Part shown: in pieces, positions 33,707 through 41,737 of the stretch
How the letters are laid out: every line of letters starts with the position of its first letter
How positions within the stretch are numbered: the stretch's first letter is position 1
Source of the DNA: Natronobacterium haloterrestre
Lineage (GTDB): Archaea; Halobacteriota; Halobacteria; Halobacteriales; Natrialbaceae
Assembly: GCF_900112205.1 (NCBI RefSeq)
Contig: NZ_FOKW01000007.1
Location: forward strand, 62,001-126,000
Reading direction: 5' to 3'
Length of the DNA: 64,000 nt
Translations under genes and position numbers: made by a program
The notes under the pieces: generated by a model
Databases searched by the model: none
Seen by the model: only the letters and a program-made list of their open reading frames with translations
Told to the model about the DNA's origin: nothing

Positions 33707-35662
33707 TCAGTCGTCGTCGGCGTCCACCGCGACGACCTCGCCGCCGACCCTGCGCTCGAGGAAGTCCGAGAGCAGCCGGAAGGTGCGCAGTTTCTGCTCC
33801 TGGTCGGTGGAGGCGTGGCCCTCCTCGCCGAGTTCCTCGTACTCGAAGTCGCCGTCCTCGCCGCCCTCGTAGCCCAGTTCCTCGAGTCGGTCGCGGAACA
33901 GCCGCGCCTGGGAGACGGGAACGCGGCTGTCGTTGACCCCGTGGACCAAAAGCAGCGGGGCCGAGAGGTTCTCGGCGTGGGTGATGGGCGAGCGCTCCTC
34001 GTAGAGGTCGGGGTTCTCCTCGGGCGTCCCGAGGTACTTCTCCATCAGTTCGACGCGGTAGTGAGGCATCGTCGTCTCGTACTGTTCCTCGAGGTCCGTC
34101 AGCCCGATCCAGGCGATGCCGGCGTCGTAGAGTTCGGGATACTGGACGAGCTGCCAGTACGCGGAGTAGCCGCCGTAGGAGCCGCCGAAGACGGCGACGC
34201 GGTCCTCGTCGACCCAGTCGCGTGTCTCGAGGACGTGTTCGACCGCGGTGGCGACGTCGCCCTGCTCGGCGCCCCCCCAGTCCTCGATGAGTCGTTCGAC
34301 GAACTCGCGGCCGCGGCCGGTCGAGCCCCGATAGTTGACCTGCAGGACCGAGAAGCCCTGCGCGGCCAGCACCTGCACGTAGAGGTTGAACGATTTGTCG
34401 TCGCGGCCCCGGGGTCCGCCGTGGGGCATGACCACCAGCGGTGAGCGACCGGACCGGTCGCGATCCTCGTCGGAACTGCGCTCCGACGGCGGCGACGGCC
34501 GCTCGCCCGAATCGTACAGCAGACAGCCGATCTCGAGTTCCTCGGAGGGGTCGTGATCGACCGCCTCCGCGGGCGTCTCCGGAACGCCGTCCGAATCGAC
34601 GGTGAAGTACTCGGCGTCGGCGAAGTCGTCGCGGTCGAAGGGGCCGTACTCCGCCTCGAGCAGCGTCTCGTACCCGTCGTCAGCCAGATCGTAGACCAGC
34701 AACTCGGGCCGTTTCGTCGGCGTCGTGTGGACGAGCAACAGTCGGTCGTCGTCCAGACAGACGTCGTTCGGACCGATGCGACCGAACGACGTCACGCCCT
34801 CCGGAACGTCGAGTTCGCGACCCTCGCCGCTCTCGAGGTCGTAGACGACCGGGACCGTGACGGCGTCCCGGGTGCGCAACGCGAGGACGCGCTCACCGTC
34901 GGGCAGGAACGTGATCGGCGTCTCCTCGTACTCGTCGCCGCCGAACCAGACGGCTTCGTCGTCGGCGAGGTCGTACACTCCGACCCGGCCGAGATCCGGC
35001 GTGTTGTCGGAGACCAGTAACCGGTCGCCGTCGGGGCCCCAGTCGACCGGCATCGATTCGGCGCCGACGTCGCCGATCTCGAGGTTTCCGGGATCGGAGC
35101 CGTCGGCGTTCGCGACGTAGACGTCCCGGTTGTCGAAGTCGTCGGTCTCGTTCGTCGAGTACGCGATCCGGTCCCCCGACGGCGAGAACGACGAGCCCCA
35201 GACTGCCCGCTCGTAGTCGGTAAGCTTCGTCGTCTCGCCGTCCGCGAGGTCGTGCCGGTAGACGTTCATCTGGCCGTCGCGGTTCGACCCGACCAGCAGT
35301 GCTTCGCCGTCCTCGCTGACGTCGTGGAGCGTCACCTGTCCGTCCATCTCGAGGACGGTTTCGACGTCGCCGTCCCGCGATATGGCGAAGATGTCGTTCT
35401 GCTCGTCGCCGCCCTCGTCGCGGTGGAAGTAGACGCGGTCGCCGTCCGGGTCCCACTTCAGATACCAGCGGGCGTTCCGAGGGACCTCGCCGTCCGACCA
35501 CTGCTCGAGATCGCCGGTCTCGGCGTCGATGACGTGGAGTTCGTTGCGTCCCGTGATATCGTAGTAAACGGCGACCTCGTCGCCGTCCGGCGAGACGACC
35601 GGGTGGGCGACGGTCGGGAGGTTCGCGAGTTCCTCGAGCGGATCGTCGACTGAATCGACCAT
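33707..35662 (-). CDS. S9 family prolyl oligopeptidase-like peptidase
   Basis: A 651-residue serine peptidase. The N-terminal 380 residues form a beta-propeller with TolB/WD40-like repeats (for example VSPDGDEVAVYY, WDPDGDRVYFHR, FSPSGDRIAYSTNE, WGPDGDRLLVSDN). The C-terminal alpha/beta-hydrolase domain has the nucleophile in GGSYGGYS near residue 494, the acid in GVNDSRVPV near residue 579 and the His in GEEGHAS near residue 614. Family members act as oligopeptidases or acylaminoacyl peptidases in the cytoplasm, with the propeller gating access. No signal peptide is seen. The ATG at 35662 gives a normal N-terminus. No partner gene is adjacent. Confidence 0.9.
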   Translation of the reverse strand: MVDSVDDPLEELANLPTVAHPVVSPDGDEVAVYYDITGRNELHVIDAETGDLEQWSDGEVPRNARWYLKWDPDGDRVYFHRDEGGDEQNDIFAISRDGDVETVLEMDGQVTLHDVSEDGEALLVGSNRDGQMNVYRHDLADGETTKLTDYERAVWGSSFSPSGDRIAYSTNETDDFDNRDVYVANADGSDPGNLEIGDVGAESMPVDWGPDGDRLLVSDNTPDLGRVGVYDLADDEAVWFGGDEYEETPITFLPDGERVLALRTRDAVTVPVVYDLESGEGRELDVPEGVTSFGRIGPNDVCLDDDRLLLVHTTPTKRPELLVYDLADDGYETLLEAEYGPFDRDDFADAEYFTVDSDGVPETPAEAVDHDPSEELEIGCLLYDSGERPSPPSERSSDEDRDRSGRSPLVVMPHGGPRGRDDKSFNLYVQVLAAQGFSVLQVNYRGSTGRGREFVERLIEDWGGAEQGDVATAVEHVLETRDWVDEDRVAVFGGSYGGYSAYWQLVQYPELYDAGIAWIGLTDLEEQYETTMPHYRVELMEKYLGTPEENPDLYEERSPITHAENLSAPLLLVHGVNDSRVPVSQARLFRDRLEELGYEGGEDGDFEYEELGEEGHASTDQEQKLRTFRLLSDFLERRVGGEVVAVDADDD

Positions 35663-35879
35663 ACCGTCGGCTCTCACCGAACGCACGTAAAGTTTCGAGC
35701 ACCGGCGAACGACGATCCGGCGGCGAAACCGGGGTTCCAGGGCGGTACTGCCGTCCGGTGATCACGCCGCGACCGCGGCCGACCACTGCCCGCCCGCGCT
35801 CGAGAACGGGGCCCGGAAACCCCGCGACGACGCCGAGATCCCACAAATCCTTTTGACCGCACGGCTCCTATGTCGAACC

Positions 35880-36476
35880 ATGTACGTCCGGGACGCGAAA
35901 AACAGGGAGGAAGTCTGGCTGCTCGATCACATCGAGGAGATGGGGCTCGACGAGACGGCGTTCCGGTCCCGGGACTACGTCATCGCCATCGACGAGGAGT
36001 CCGGCGAGAAGGCCGGCTTCGGCCGGATCCGCATCCACAAGGTCGAGGACGACGATGACGACCGGGACGAAGTCTGCGAACTCACGAGCATCGGCGTCCT
36101 CGAGAACTGGCGCGGCCAGGGCGTCGGCGCCCACATCGTCGAACGGCTGATCGAGTACGCCGGTGACGACGGGTTCGACACCGTCTACGCGCTCACGAGC
36201 GAGGGGGGATACCTCGCGCAGTTCGGCTTCCGCCGGATCGAGGAGTCGTCCCTGCCGGCCCCGCTGCAGGATCGACTGTCGGACAAACGCGACGGCGTGG
36301 ATCCGGACGCGGTGCCACACGCGATCGACGTCGATCGGTTCCGGATGCCCGAGCGACTCCGGGAGGCGTTCAAGCACGCGCCCGAGGGCCGCGACGAAGT
36401 CTCGAACGAGGAATCGGCCGAGGACTTCGGAATCGACGCCGATTCGGCGACCTACAAGTACGATACGGGTCGGTAG
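35880..36476 (+). CDS. GNAT family N-acetyltransferase
   Basis: A 198-residue acyl-CoA-dependent acetyltransferase. The central GNAT motif A is clear: ELTSIGVLENWRGQGVGAHIVERLIEYA, with the RGQGVG pyrophosphate-binding loop near residue 78. Motif B-like YLAQFGFRRIEE follows. The last 60 residues (after LSDKRDGVDPDAVPHAIDVDRFRMPERLREAF) are a charged tail not needed for the fold. The substrate amine is unknown. A TTTTGA box ends about 25 bases before the ATG at 35880, supporting that start over an ATG ten bases earlier in a different frame. Confidence 0.87.
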   Translation: MYVRDAKNREEVWLLDHIEEMGLDETAFRSRDYVIAIDEESGEKAGFGRIRIHKVEDDDDDRDEVCELTSIGVLENWRGQGVGAHIVERLIEYAGDDGFDTVYALTSEGGYLAQFGFRRIEESSLPAPLQDRLSDKRDGVDPDAVPHAIDVDRFRMPERLREAFKHAPEGRDEVSNEESAEDFGIDADSATYKYDTGR

Positions 36477-36685
36477 TCGCGCCGGCGGCAACCGTAGCGT
36501 CGGATGGGATCGGATCCGATCTCTCCTCTTTGCTACCGTGTCCTCGCTCGTCCGCCCCGATCAGCGGCCGCCTCTCGGCTCGCAGACTGCGGCATCCGAC
36601 GGACTTGCGGCCGCGGGCGCTCGAGGCCGGGCAAACCTGGTACGTACATCAACCTTGAAGCCACCTCGCCTCTTCGGTAATCATA

Positions 36686-38371
36686 ATGTTCGATTCCGAC
36701 GAACTCGAGGAGATCCGTGCCAGCAAGGAGGAGTGGCACGAGGAGGAAGTCGAGCCGGTCCTCGAGCGCTTCGGGGAGCGCAAGGAAACGTTCACGACGG
36801 ATACGGGCGGGCAGGAGGTCGATCGGCTGTACACGCCCGACGACGTCGCCGACCTCGACTACGAGGAGGACCTGGGGAACCCGGGCGAGCCGCCGTACAC
36901 GCGCGGGGTGTACTCGACGGGGTATCGCGGTCGGCTGTGGACGATGCGCCAGTACGCCGGCTTCTCGACGCCCGAGGACACCAACGAGCGGTACCACTAC
37001 CTCCTCGATCAGGGCCAGACGGGGCTCTCGATGGCCTTCGACCTGCCGACCCAGATGGGGTACGACTCCGACGACGAGATGGCCGCGGGCGAGGTGGGGA
37101 AAGCCGGCGTGGCGATCGACTCGCTTTCCGACATGGAGACCGTCTTCGACGGCATCCCGCTGGACGAGGTCTCGACGTCGATGACGATCAACGCGCCCGC
37201 CTCCGTCCTGCTGGCGATGTACATCGCCGTGGGCGACAAGCAGGGCGTCGACCGCGAGGAACTGCGCGGGACGATCCAGAACGATCTCCTCAAGGAGTAC
37301 ATCGCCCGGAACACCTACATCTACCCGCCCGAACCCTCGATGCGGATCATCACGGACATCTTCGAGTTCTGCGCGGCGGAGACGCCGAAGTTCAACACCA
37401 TCTCCATCTCGGGGTATCACATCCGTGAAGCCGGCTCGACAGCGGCCCAGGAACTGGCCTTCACGCTCGGCAACGGCATCGAGTACGTCGAAGCCGCCCT
37501 GGAGGCGGGACTGGACGTCGACGAGTTCGCCCCACAACTGTCTTTCTTCTTCAACGGCCACAACAACATCTTCGAGGAAGTCGCCAAGTTCCGCGCCGCA
37601 CGCCGGATGTGGCACGACATCATGGACGAGCGGTTCGACGCGGACGATCCCAAGTCCAAGCAACTCAAGTTCCACACCCAGACCGCCGGCTCGATGCTGA
37701 CCGCCCAGCAGATCGAGAACAACGTCGTGCGCGTCGCCTACCAGGCGCTCGCGGCCGTCCTCGGGGGCACCCAGAGCCTGCACACCAACGGCAAGGACGA
37801 GGCCCTCTCGCTGCCGACCGAGGAGTCCGTGCGAACGGCTCTCCGGACCCAGCAGATCCTCGCCCACGAGTCCGGCGCTGCAGACACCATCGACCCGCTC
37901 GCGGGGAGTTACTACGTCGAGTCGCTGACCGACGAGGTCGAGGCGGAGGCCTACGAGATCCTGGACGAAGTCGAGGACCGCGGCGGCATGCTCGAGGCCG
38001 TCGAGCAACAGTGGGTCCAGCGCCAGATCCAGGACACCGCCTTCGACCGCCAGAAGGAGATCGAGGAGAAAGAGCGGGTTATCGTCGGTGTCAACGAGTT
38101 CGAGATCGAAGACGAAGAGCCCGAGATGGACGTCGAAGAGGTCACCGAGGAAGACGAGCAGCGACAGATCGACCATCTCGAATCCGTCCGCGCGGAGCGG
38201 GACACCGAAGCGGTCGACGCGACCCTCGAGGCACTGCGGGACGCGGCGCGGGGCGACGACAACCTGATGCCCTATATTATCGACGCGGTGAAGGCGTACG
38301 CGACGGTCGGCGAGATCTGTAACGTCATGCGCGACGAGTTCGGCGAGTACCAGCCGGGCAGCGCGCTCTGA
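36686..38371 (+). CDS. mutA: Methylmalonyl-CoA mutase large (catalytic) subunit
   Basis: A 561-residue catalytic subunit that interconverts (R)-methylmalonyl-CoA and succinyl-CoA. The TIM-barrel domain is recognised by [77 protein letters not shown] and [48 protein letters not shown]. The cobalamin-binding domain (DxHxxG) is absent, as expected for archaea where it is a separate small subunit; that gene is not in the window. Methylmalonyl-CoA epimerase is encoded 1.5 kb downstream. The pathway serves propionate and branched-chain amino-acid breakdown or the methylaspartate cycle. A CCTTGAAG box lies about 29 bases before the ATG. Confidence 0.95.
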   Translation: MFDSDELEEIRASKEEWHEEEVEPVLERFGERKETFTTDTGGQEVDRLYTPDDVADLDYEEDLGNPGEPPYTRGVYSTGYRGRLWTMRQYAGFSTPEDTNERYHYLLDQGQTGLSMAFDLPTQMGYDSDDEMAAGEVGKAGVAIDSLSDMETVFDGIPLDEVSTSMTINAPASVLLAMYIAVGDKQGVDREELRGTIQNDLLKEYIARNTYIYPPEPSMRIITDIFEFCAAETPKFNTISISGYHIREAGSTAAQELAFTLGNGIEYVEAALEAGLDVDEFAPQLSFFFNGHNNIFEEVAKFRAARRMWHDIMDERFDADDPKSKQLKFHTQTAGSMLTAQQIENNVVRVAYQALAAVLGGTQSLHTNGKDEALSLPTEESVRTALRTQQILAHESGAADTIDPLAGSYYVESLTDEVEAEAYEILDEVEDRGGMLEAVEQQWVQRQIQDTAFDRQKEIEEKERVIVGVNEFEIEDEEPEMDVEEVTEEDEQRQIDHLESVRAERDTEAVDATLEALRDAARGDDNLMPYIIDAVKAYATVGEICNVMRDEFGEYQPGSAL

Positions 38372-38457
38372 ACGGCGGGTTCCGTTCCGTCGATCCGGTT
38401 CGGTTTTCGATCCCTCGCGGCCGAGCTTTGAATACGCGAGCCGTGCTCTCGAGGCGT

Positions 38458-39291
38458 ATGGACATGCCCCTCTCGACTGCGACCGTCTCGGCCGGCGGGG
38501 CCGAGGTTCCGGCACTGGGATTCGGCACTGCGCGGATGACGGGCGAGGAGTGTCGTCGGGCCGTCGAGACCGCCCTCGAGGTCGGCTACCGTCACGTCGA
38601 CACCGCCCAGATGTACGACAACGAGGCGGCCGTCGGCGACGCCATCGCCGCCAGCGACGTCGATCGCGAGGAGGTCTTCGTCGTCACCAAGGTCCACCCG
38701 GACAACGCGGCCCGCGAGGACGCCCTCGCCACGACTCGAGCGAGCCTCGATCGGCTCGGGCTGGCGACCGTCGATCTCCTCCTGTTGCACGCACCGAGCG
38801 ACCGCGTCCCGCTCACGGAGACCCTGGGCGCGATGAACGACCTCCAGTCGGAGGGCGTCGTCGATCACATCGGCGTCAGTAACTTCACCGTCGGCGGCCT
38901 GGACCGCGCCCGCGAGCTCTCGGAGACGCCGATCGTGACCAACCAGGTGAAGTACCACCCCTATCACGGCCAAGCGGACCTGCTCGAGTACTGCGCCGAG
39001 CACGACGTCTGCCTGACGGCTTACAGCCCGCTCGCGGAGGGTGCCGTGCCGGGCGACGATCGGCTCGCGGAGATCGGCGATCGGTACGACAAGTCCGCGG
39101 CCCAGGTCGCGTTGCGCTGGCTGATTCAGCAATCCCCAGTCACGGCGATTCCGAAGGCCGCAAGCCCCGCACACATCGAGGCCAACGCCGAGGTGTTCGA
39201 CTTCGAACTCACCGCGGACGAGATGGCGGCCGTCGCCGACCTCGAGGACGACGCCTGGGAGCGGCTGGCCGCGACGCTCGGCCTGCGGTGA
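38458..39291 (+). CDS. Aldo/keto reductase
   Basis: A 277-residue NADPH-dependent TIM-barrel oxidoreductase that reduces aldehydes or ketones. The catalytic tetrad is visible: Asp and Tyr in YRHVDTAQMYDNEAAVG (about residues 46-56), Lys in FVVTKVHPDNA, and His in VDLLLLHAPSD. The C-terminal NADPH-binding segment is SPVTAIPKAASPAHIEANAEVFDFEL. It resembles the 2,5-didehydrogluconate/xylose reductase branch, but substrate specificity is not evident. The ATG at 38458 is preferred over an earlier in-frame ATG that would add ten residues. It lies between mutA and the mce region and converges with the ybjQ-like gene across a heptanucleotide repeat. Confidence 0.9.
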   Translation: MDMPLSTATVSAGGAEVPALGFGTARMTGEECRRAVETALEVGYRHVDTAQMYDNEAAVGDAIAASDVDREEVFVVTKVHPDNAAREDALATTRASLDRLGLATVDLLLLHAPSDRVPLTETLGAMNDLQSEGVVDHIGVSNFTVGGLDRARELSETPIVTNQVKYHPYHGQADLLEYCAEHDVCLTAYSPLAEGAVPGDDRLAEIGDRYDKSAAQVALRWLIQQSPVTAIPKAASPAHIEANAEVFDFELTADEMAAVADLEDDAWERLAATLGLR

Positions 39292-39309
39292 CTCCCGACG
39301 GGGCCGCCG

Positions 39310-39379
39310 CTACCGGCTACCGGCTACCGGCTATCGGGTATCGACTACCGGCTACCGGCTATCGGCTACCGGCTACCGA
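39310..39379. repeat. Tandem heptanucleotide repeat, ten units of CTACCGG
   Basis: Ten consecutive 7-base units fill the space between two convergent genes: three CTACCGG, one CTATCGG, one GTATCGA, two CTACCGG, one CTATCGG, one CTACCGG and a final CTACCGA. The last unit overlaps the stop codon (TAG on the minus strand, 39373-39375) and last sense codon of the ybjQ-like gene. The length implies recent slippage. Each unit holds the palindrome CCGG, but no single strong hairpin forms. Confidence 0.85.
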
Positions 39380-39687
39380 AGCCGCACCGCAGTCCCGTAG
39401 GCCATCACTTCGGAACCGCCCTCGGTGATCTGTGAGGTCTCGAGGCGGACGTTGACCACGGCGTCGGCGTCCATCCGCTCGGCGTCGTCCTCCATGCGGA
39501 CGATCGCCTCGTCGCGGGCCTTCGAGAGGAGTTCGGAGTATCCCTTGAGTTCTCCCCCGAGGACATTGCGCAGCCCCTGGGTGATGTCCCGGCCGACGTT
39601 TCTCGCCTCGACCGTATTCCCCCGAGCGATACCGAGCACTTCGACGATTTCCCCATCGGGGACGGTTTCGGTGTTGGTGATGTACAT
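39373..39687 (-). CDS. YbjQ/UPF0145 family protein
   Basis: A 104-residue cytoplasmic protein of the YbjQ (UPF0145) family, whose members form oligomers and have been described as putative heavy-metal-binding proteins; function is not settled. Typical blocks are VPDGEIVEVLGIARGNTVEARNVGRDI and LRNVLGGELKGYSELLSKARDEAIVRMEDDAERMDADAVVNVRLETSQI, with a C-terminal strand VMAYGTAVRL. The start at 39687 is fixed by a TATATC box 29 bases upstream (39714-39719); the longer frame reads through the promoter. The 3' end runs into a tandem heptanucleotide repeat. It diverges from the epimerase gene. Confidence 0.87.
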   Translation of the reverse strand: MYITNTETVPDGEIVEVLGIARGNTVEARNVGRDITQGLRNVLGGELKGYSELLSKARDEAIVRMEDDAERMDADAVVNVRLETSQITEGGSEVMAYGTAVRLR

Positions 39688-39713
39688 TGGCCGGTTTTTC
39701 GGGAGGAAAACCG

Positions 39714-39719
39714 ATATAC
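39714..39719 (-). promoter_or_regulatory. TATA box for the ybjQ-like gene
   Basis: TATATC on the minus strand lies about 29 bases before the ATG at 39687, which fixes the start and rejects a 156-codon frame that reads through the promoter. Confidence 0.6.
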
Positions 39720-39841
39720 GTTCCGCGCGGTTTCTCGGCTGGAGAACGCGCGCGAGCGAGTACGCACACGGAACCCTCGAGTGACCCGTCGCGTCGCGAA
39801 CGACCCCATCGTATTTAGGACCCATCTTCGAATGATCGACC

Positions 39842-40225
39842 ATGCACTTCGATCACGCGGGCATCGCGACCGACGACGCCGCCACGCTCGCGGAGCTGTA
39901 CGGCGACCTGTTCGGCCTCGAGACGGTCCACGAGGAGGTATTCGACGGGATGCGCGTCGTCTTCCTCGAGTGTGGCGACGGCTACTTCGAACTGCTCGAG
40001 CCGATCACCGAAGGGACGATCTCGCGGTACCTCGAGGAGAACGGGCCGGGGATCCACCACCTCGCGCTCGCGACCGACGACATCGAAGCGGGACTCGAAA
40101 CGGCCCGGGAACACGACGTGTCGCTCATCGACGAGGAACCGCGTTCTGGCGCGTGGGGGCACACGGTGGCCTTCCTCCATCCGAAGGATACGGGCGGAAT
40201 CCTGCTGGAGCTGGTCGAACACTGA
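39842..40225 (+). CDS. mce: Methylmalonyl-CoA epimerase
   Basis: A 127-residue vicinal-oxygen-chelate enzyme that interconverts the (S) and (R) isomers of methylmalonyl-CoA, feeding the mutase encoded upstream. Metal ligands and the paired beta-alpha-beta-beta-beta modules are visible: HFDHAGIATDD at the start, GDGYFELLEP, GIHHLALATDDIEAGLETA, and GAWGHTVAFLHPKDTGGILLELVEH at the end with the terminal Glu ligand. Length is normal for the family. It lies 1.5 kb from mutA with an aldo/keto reductase gene and ybjQ between, so the two are clustered but not in one operon. The start is the first ATG after a divergent promoter region. Confidence 0.93.
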   Translation: MHFDHAGIATDDAATLAELYGDLFGLETVHEEVFDGMRVVFLECGDGYFELLEPITEGTISRYLEENGPGIHHLALATDDIEAGLETAREHDVSLIDEEPRSGAWGHTVAFLHPKDTGGILLELVEH

Positions 40226-40341
40226 CCCGGTGAGTGTCGTCACTGCTGGGGTACGTGTACTCGTCGCCGTCGGGAGTCCTCGCTCCCCGTCGCAGTATCA
40301 CACAAGAAAACTGCTCGAAACCGAAACTACTCGAGTCCGAG

Positions 40342-40536
40342 TTACAGTCGGGTGACGTTGGTCGCCCGGGGGCCCTTGGGGGCCTGTTCGATGCTAAACT
40401 CGACGTCCGTTCCCTCTTCGAGGTCCGGGCCGCCAACGTCTTCCATGTGGAAGAATACGTCGTCGTCCGCGTCGTCCGTCGAAATGAAACCGTAACCGCC
40501 TGTGTCGTTGAAGAAATCAACGTTACCTTTCGCCAT
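40342..40536 (-). CDS. cspA: Cold shock domain protein
   Basis: A 64-residue single-domain cold shock protein that binds single-stranded RNA or DNA. Both RNA-binding motifs are present: RNP1 as GGYGFIST near residue 13 and RNP2 as DVFFHMEDV near residue 26. The C-terminal strand EGTDVEFSIEQAPKGPRATNVTRL is standard. Such proteins melt RNA structure and aid translation. The start at 40536 is the conserved MAKGNVDFFN; the much longer upstream frame is not coding. TTATCC on the minus strand about 28 bases upstream may be the TATA-like element. Confidence 0.95.
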   Translation of the reverse strand: MAKGNVDFFNDTGGYGFISTDDADDDVFFHMEDVGGPDLEEGTDVEFSIEQAPKGPRATNVTRL

Positions 40537-40693
40537 TGCTTCTAAAGGGAGGGGACACCCGCGGATAAGGGTTCCGTGAGTCGAGTGCACACGAGGCTCG
40601 ACGCGTCGGCCGCTCCCTCGCTCGAGCCGCATCCCCGACGAGTCCGGTGGAGCGGGTACCAAACCCTTTGGCGCTTCGCGCCCACGGGGCAGT

Positions 40694-40927
40694 ATGAGTC
40701 TGTTCGAGAGCCTCGGCGAGAAAGTCGAACGGTTCAAACAGGAAGCCGAGGCAGCGCGGGACGAGGCGACCGGGAGTGGGGACGAAGGTGAGAGCGAGAG
40801 CGAGAGCATGAGGGAGGCCGACTCCGACTCGGAGTACCGCTGTCTCGAGTGCGACGCCGAGTTCCGCGACGAACGGGAGGCGTGCCCGAACTGCGGCGCG
40901 GAGGCCGTCGTCTTCGACGGCGAGTAA
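40694..40927 (+). CDS. Small zinc-ribbon protein
   Basis: A 77-residue protein. The first 25 residues form a charged helix (MSLFESLGEKVERFKQEAEAARDEA), followed by a Ser/Glu-rich linker and a C-terminal zinc ribbon with two CxxC pairs (CLECDAEFRDEREACPNCGAEAVVF) at about residues 51-75. Haloarchaea encode many such micro-proteins with paired CxxC motifs, and several are linked to stress or biofilm phenotypes, but this one has no assigned function. The ATG at 40694 has an AAACCCTTTGG stretch about 25 bases upstream. The stop codon is one base from the 3' end of the convergent flavoprotein gene. Confidence 0.75.
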   Translation: MSLFESLGEKVERFKQEAEAARDEATGSGDEGESESESMREADSDSEYRCLECDAEFRDEREACPNCGAEAVVFDGE

Positions 40928-40928
40928 G

Positions 40929-41585
40929 CTACCCGAAGTTCTCGATCAGCGCCTCGTCCGGATCGCCGCCCGCGTCATCGATCGCGTCCGCGACGAACGT
41001 GACGAACCCCTCGAAGCCGAAGGCGTAGAGCTGTCCGGCCTCGTGGTGGCGTTCGATCGCCTCGGCCAGTTCGTCGTCCGCGTCCCCGTCGACGACGCGG
41101 ACCGTTGCGCCGTCCGCCTCGAGGGCCTCGAGTCGCTCCCGGTGGGCGGGTTCGTCGTCCTGGTAGATGACGACCGCATCGTGGCCCGCCTCGTGGGCCG
41201 CCTCCGCGATGGAGACCGCGGGACCGACGCCCGGACCGCCGGCGACGGCGACGACGTCCTGATCGCGCTCGTAGGTGATCGTCCCGTAGGGGCCGTCGAC
41301 GTGGACCGTCTCGCCGCCCTCGAGGTCGGCGAGCCAGGGCGAGAGGTCGCCCTCGGGGTCGACGCCGACGGTGAGTTCGAACGTCTCCCCGACCGACGGC
41401 GACGAGAGCGTGTAGTGGCGCTCCAGGACGTCGTCTTCGTCGTCACCCTCGGGGGCGGCCCGCAGCAGCACGAACTGTCCGGGGAGGGCGTCGAACTCGT
41501 CGGGCGTCTCGAGTTCGAGGGCGACGGTATCCGATCCGACCTCGCGTACGGATTCGACGGCAACTGGCGTTCCGGCTATCTCCAT
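40929..41585 (-). CDS. FAD-dependent ferredoxin/NAD(P) reductase-like protein
   Basis: A 218-residue flavoprotein of the ferredoxin-NADP+ reductase superfamily. The FAD domain occupies residues 1-100, with PGQFVLLRAA and the flavin-contacting HYTLSSPS. The NAD(P) domain follows with AVAGGPGVGPAVSIAEAA near residue 115 and the late AFGFEGFV segment. There is no iron-sulfur or globin domain, so it probably acts as a separate reductase partner of ferredoxin or another carrier. The neighbouring KorAB enzyme on the other strand uses ferredoxin, making an electron link plausible but unproven. The start at 41585 gives the usual short N-terminus. Confidence 0.85.
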   Translation of the reverse strand: MEIAGTPVAVESVREVGSDTVALELETPDEFDALPGQFVLLRAAPEGDDEDDVLERHYTLSSPSVGETFELTVGVDPEGDLSPWLADLEGGETVHVDGPYGTITYERDQDVVAVAGGPGVGPAVSIAEAAHEAGHDAVVIYQDDEPAHRERLEALEADGATVRVVDGDADDELAEAIERHHEAGQLYAFGFEGFVTFVADAIDDAGGDPDEALIENFG

Positions 41586-41689
41586 GTCGATCGGTTGGCC
41601 GGGGAACTGAAAAGGCGTTCCGTTCTGCGTTGAATCCGCTTCGGGACGTGAAGTTTGACTCGGCCACGAGTACCCGGTACTGGGGGGAT

Positions 41690-41729
41690 AGGCTTTCAGA
41701 AGCCTTTTTAGCGGCTGGAGGCAAGCCTC
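41690..41729 (+). promoter_or_regulatory. kor promoter: TATA box flanked by two inverted repeats
   Basis: TTTTTA at 41705-41710 lies about 28-33 bases before the korA ATG at 41738. A perfect inverted repeat, AGGCTT-TCAG-AAGCCT (41690-41705), abuts it upstream. A second, GAGGC-AA-GCCTC (41718-41729), lies just downstream. Both contain AAGCCT, so they may be two sites for one regulator. Confidence 0.5.
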
Positions 41730-41737
41730 TCGATAAC

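Noticed and set aside
36533-38515. 660-codon open frame antisense to mutA
   Set aside because: The sense strand encodes an unmistakable methylmalonyl-CoA mutase; the antisense product is Arg/Val-rich low-quality sequence.
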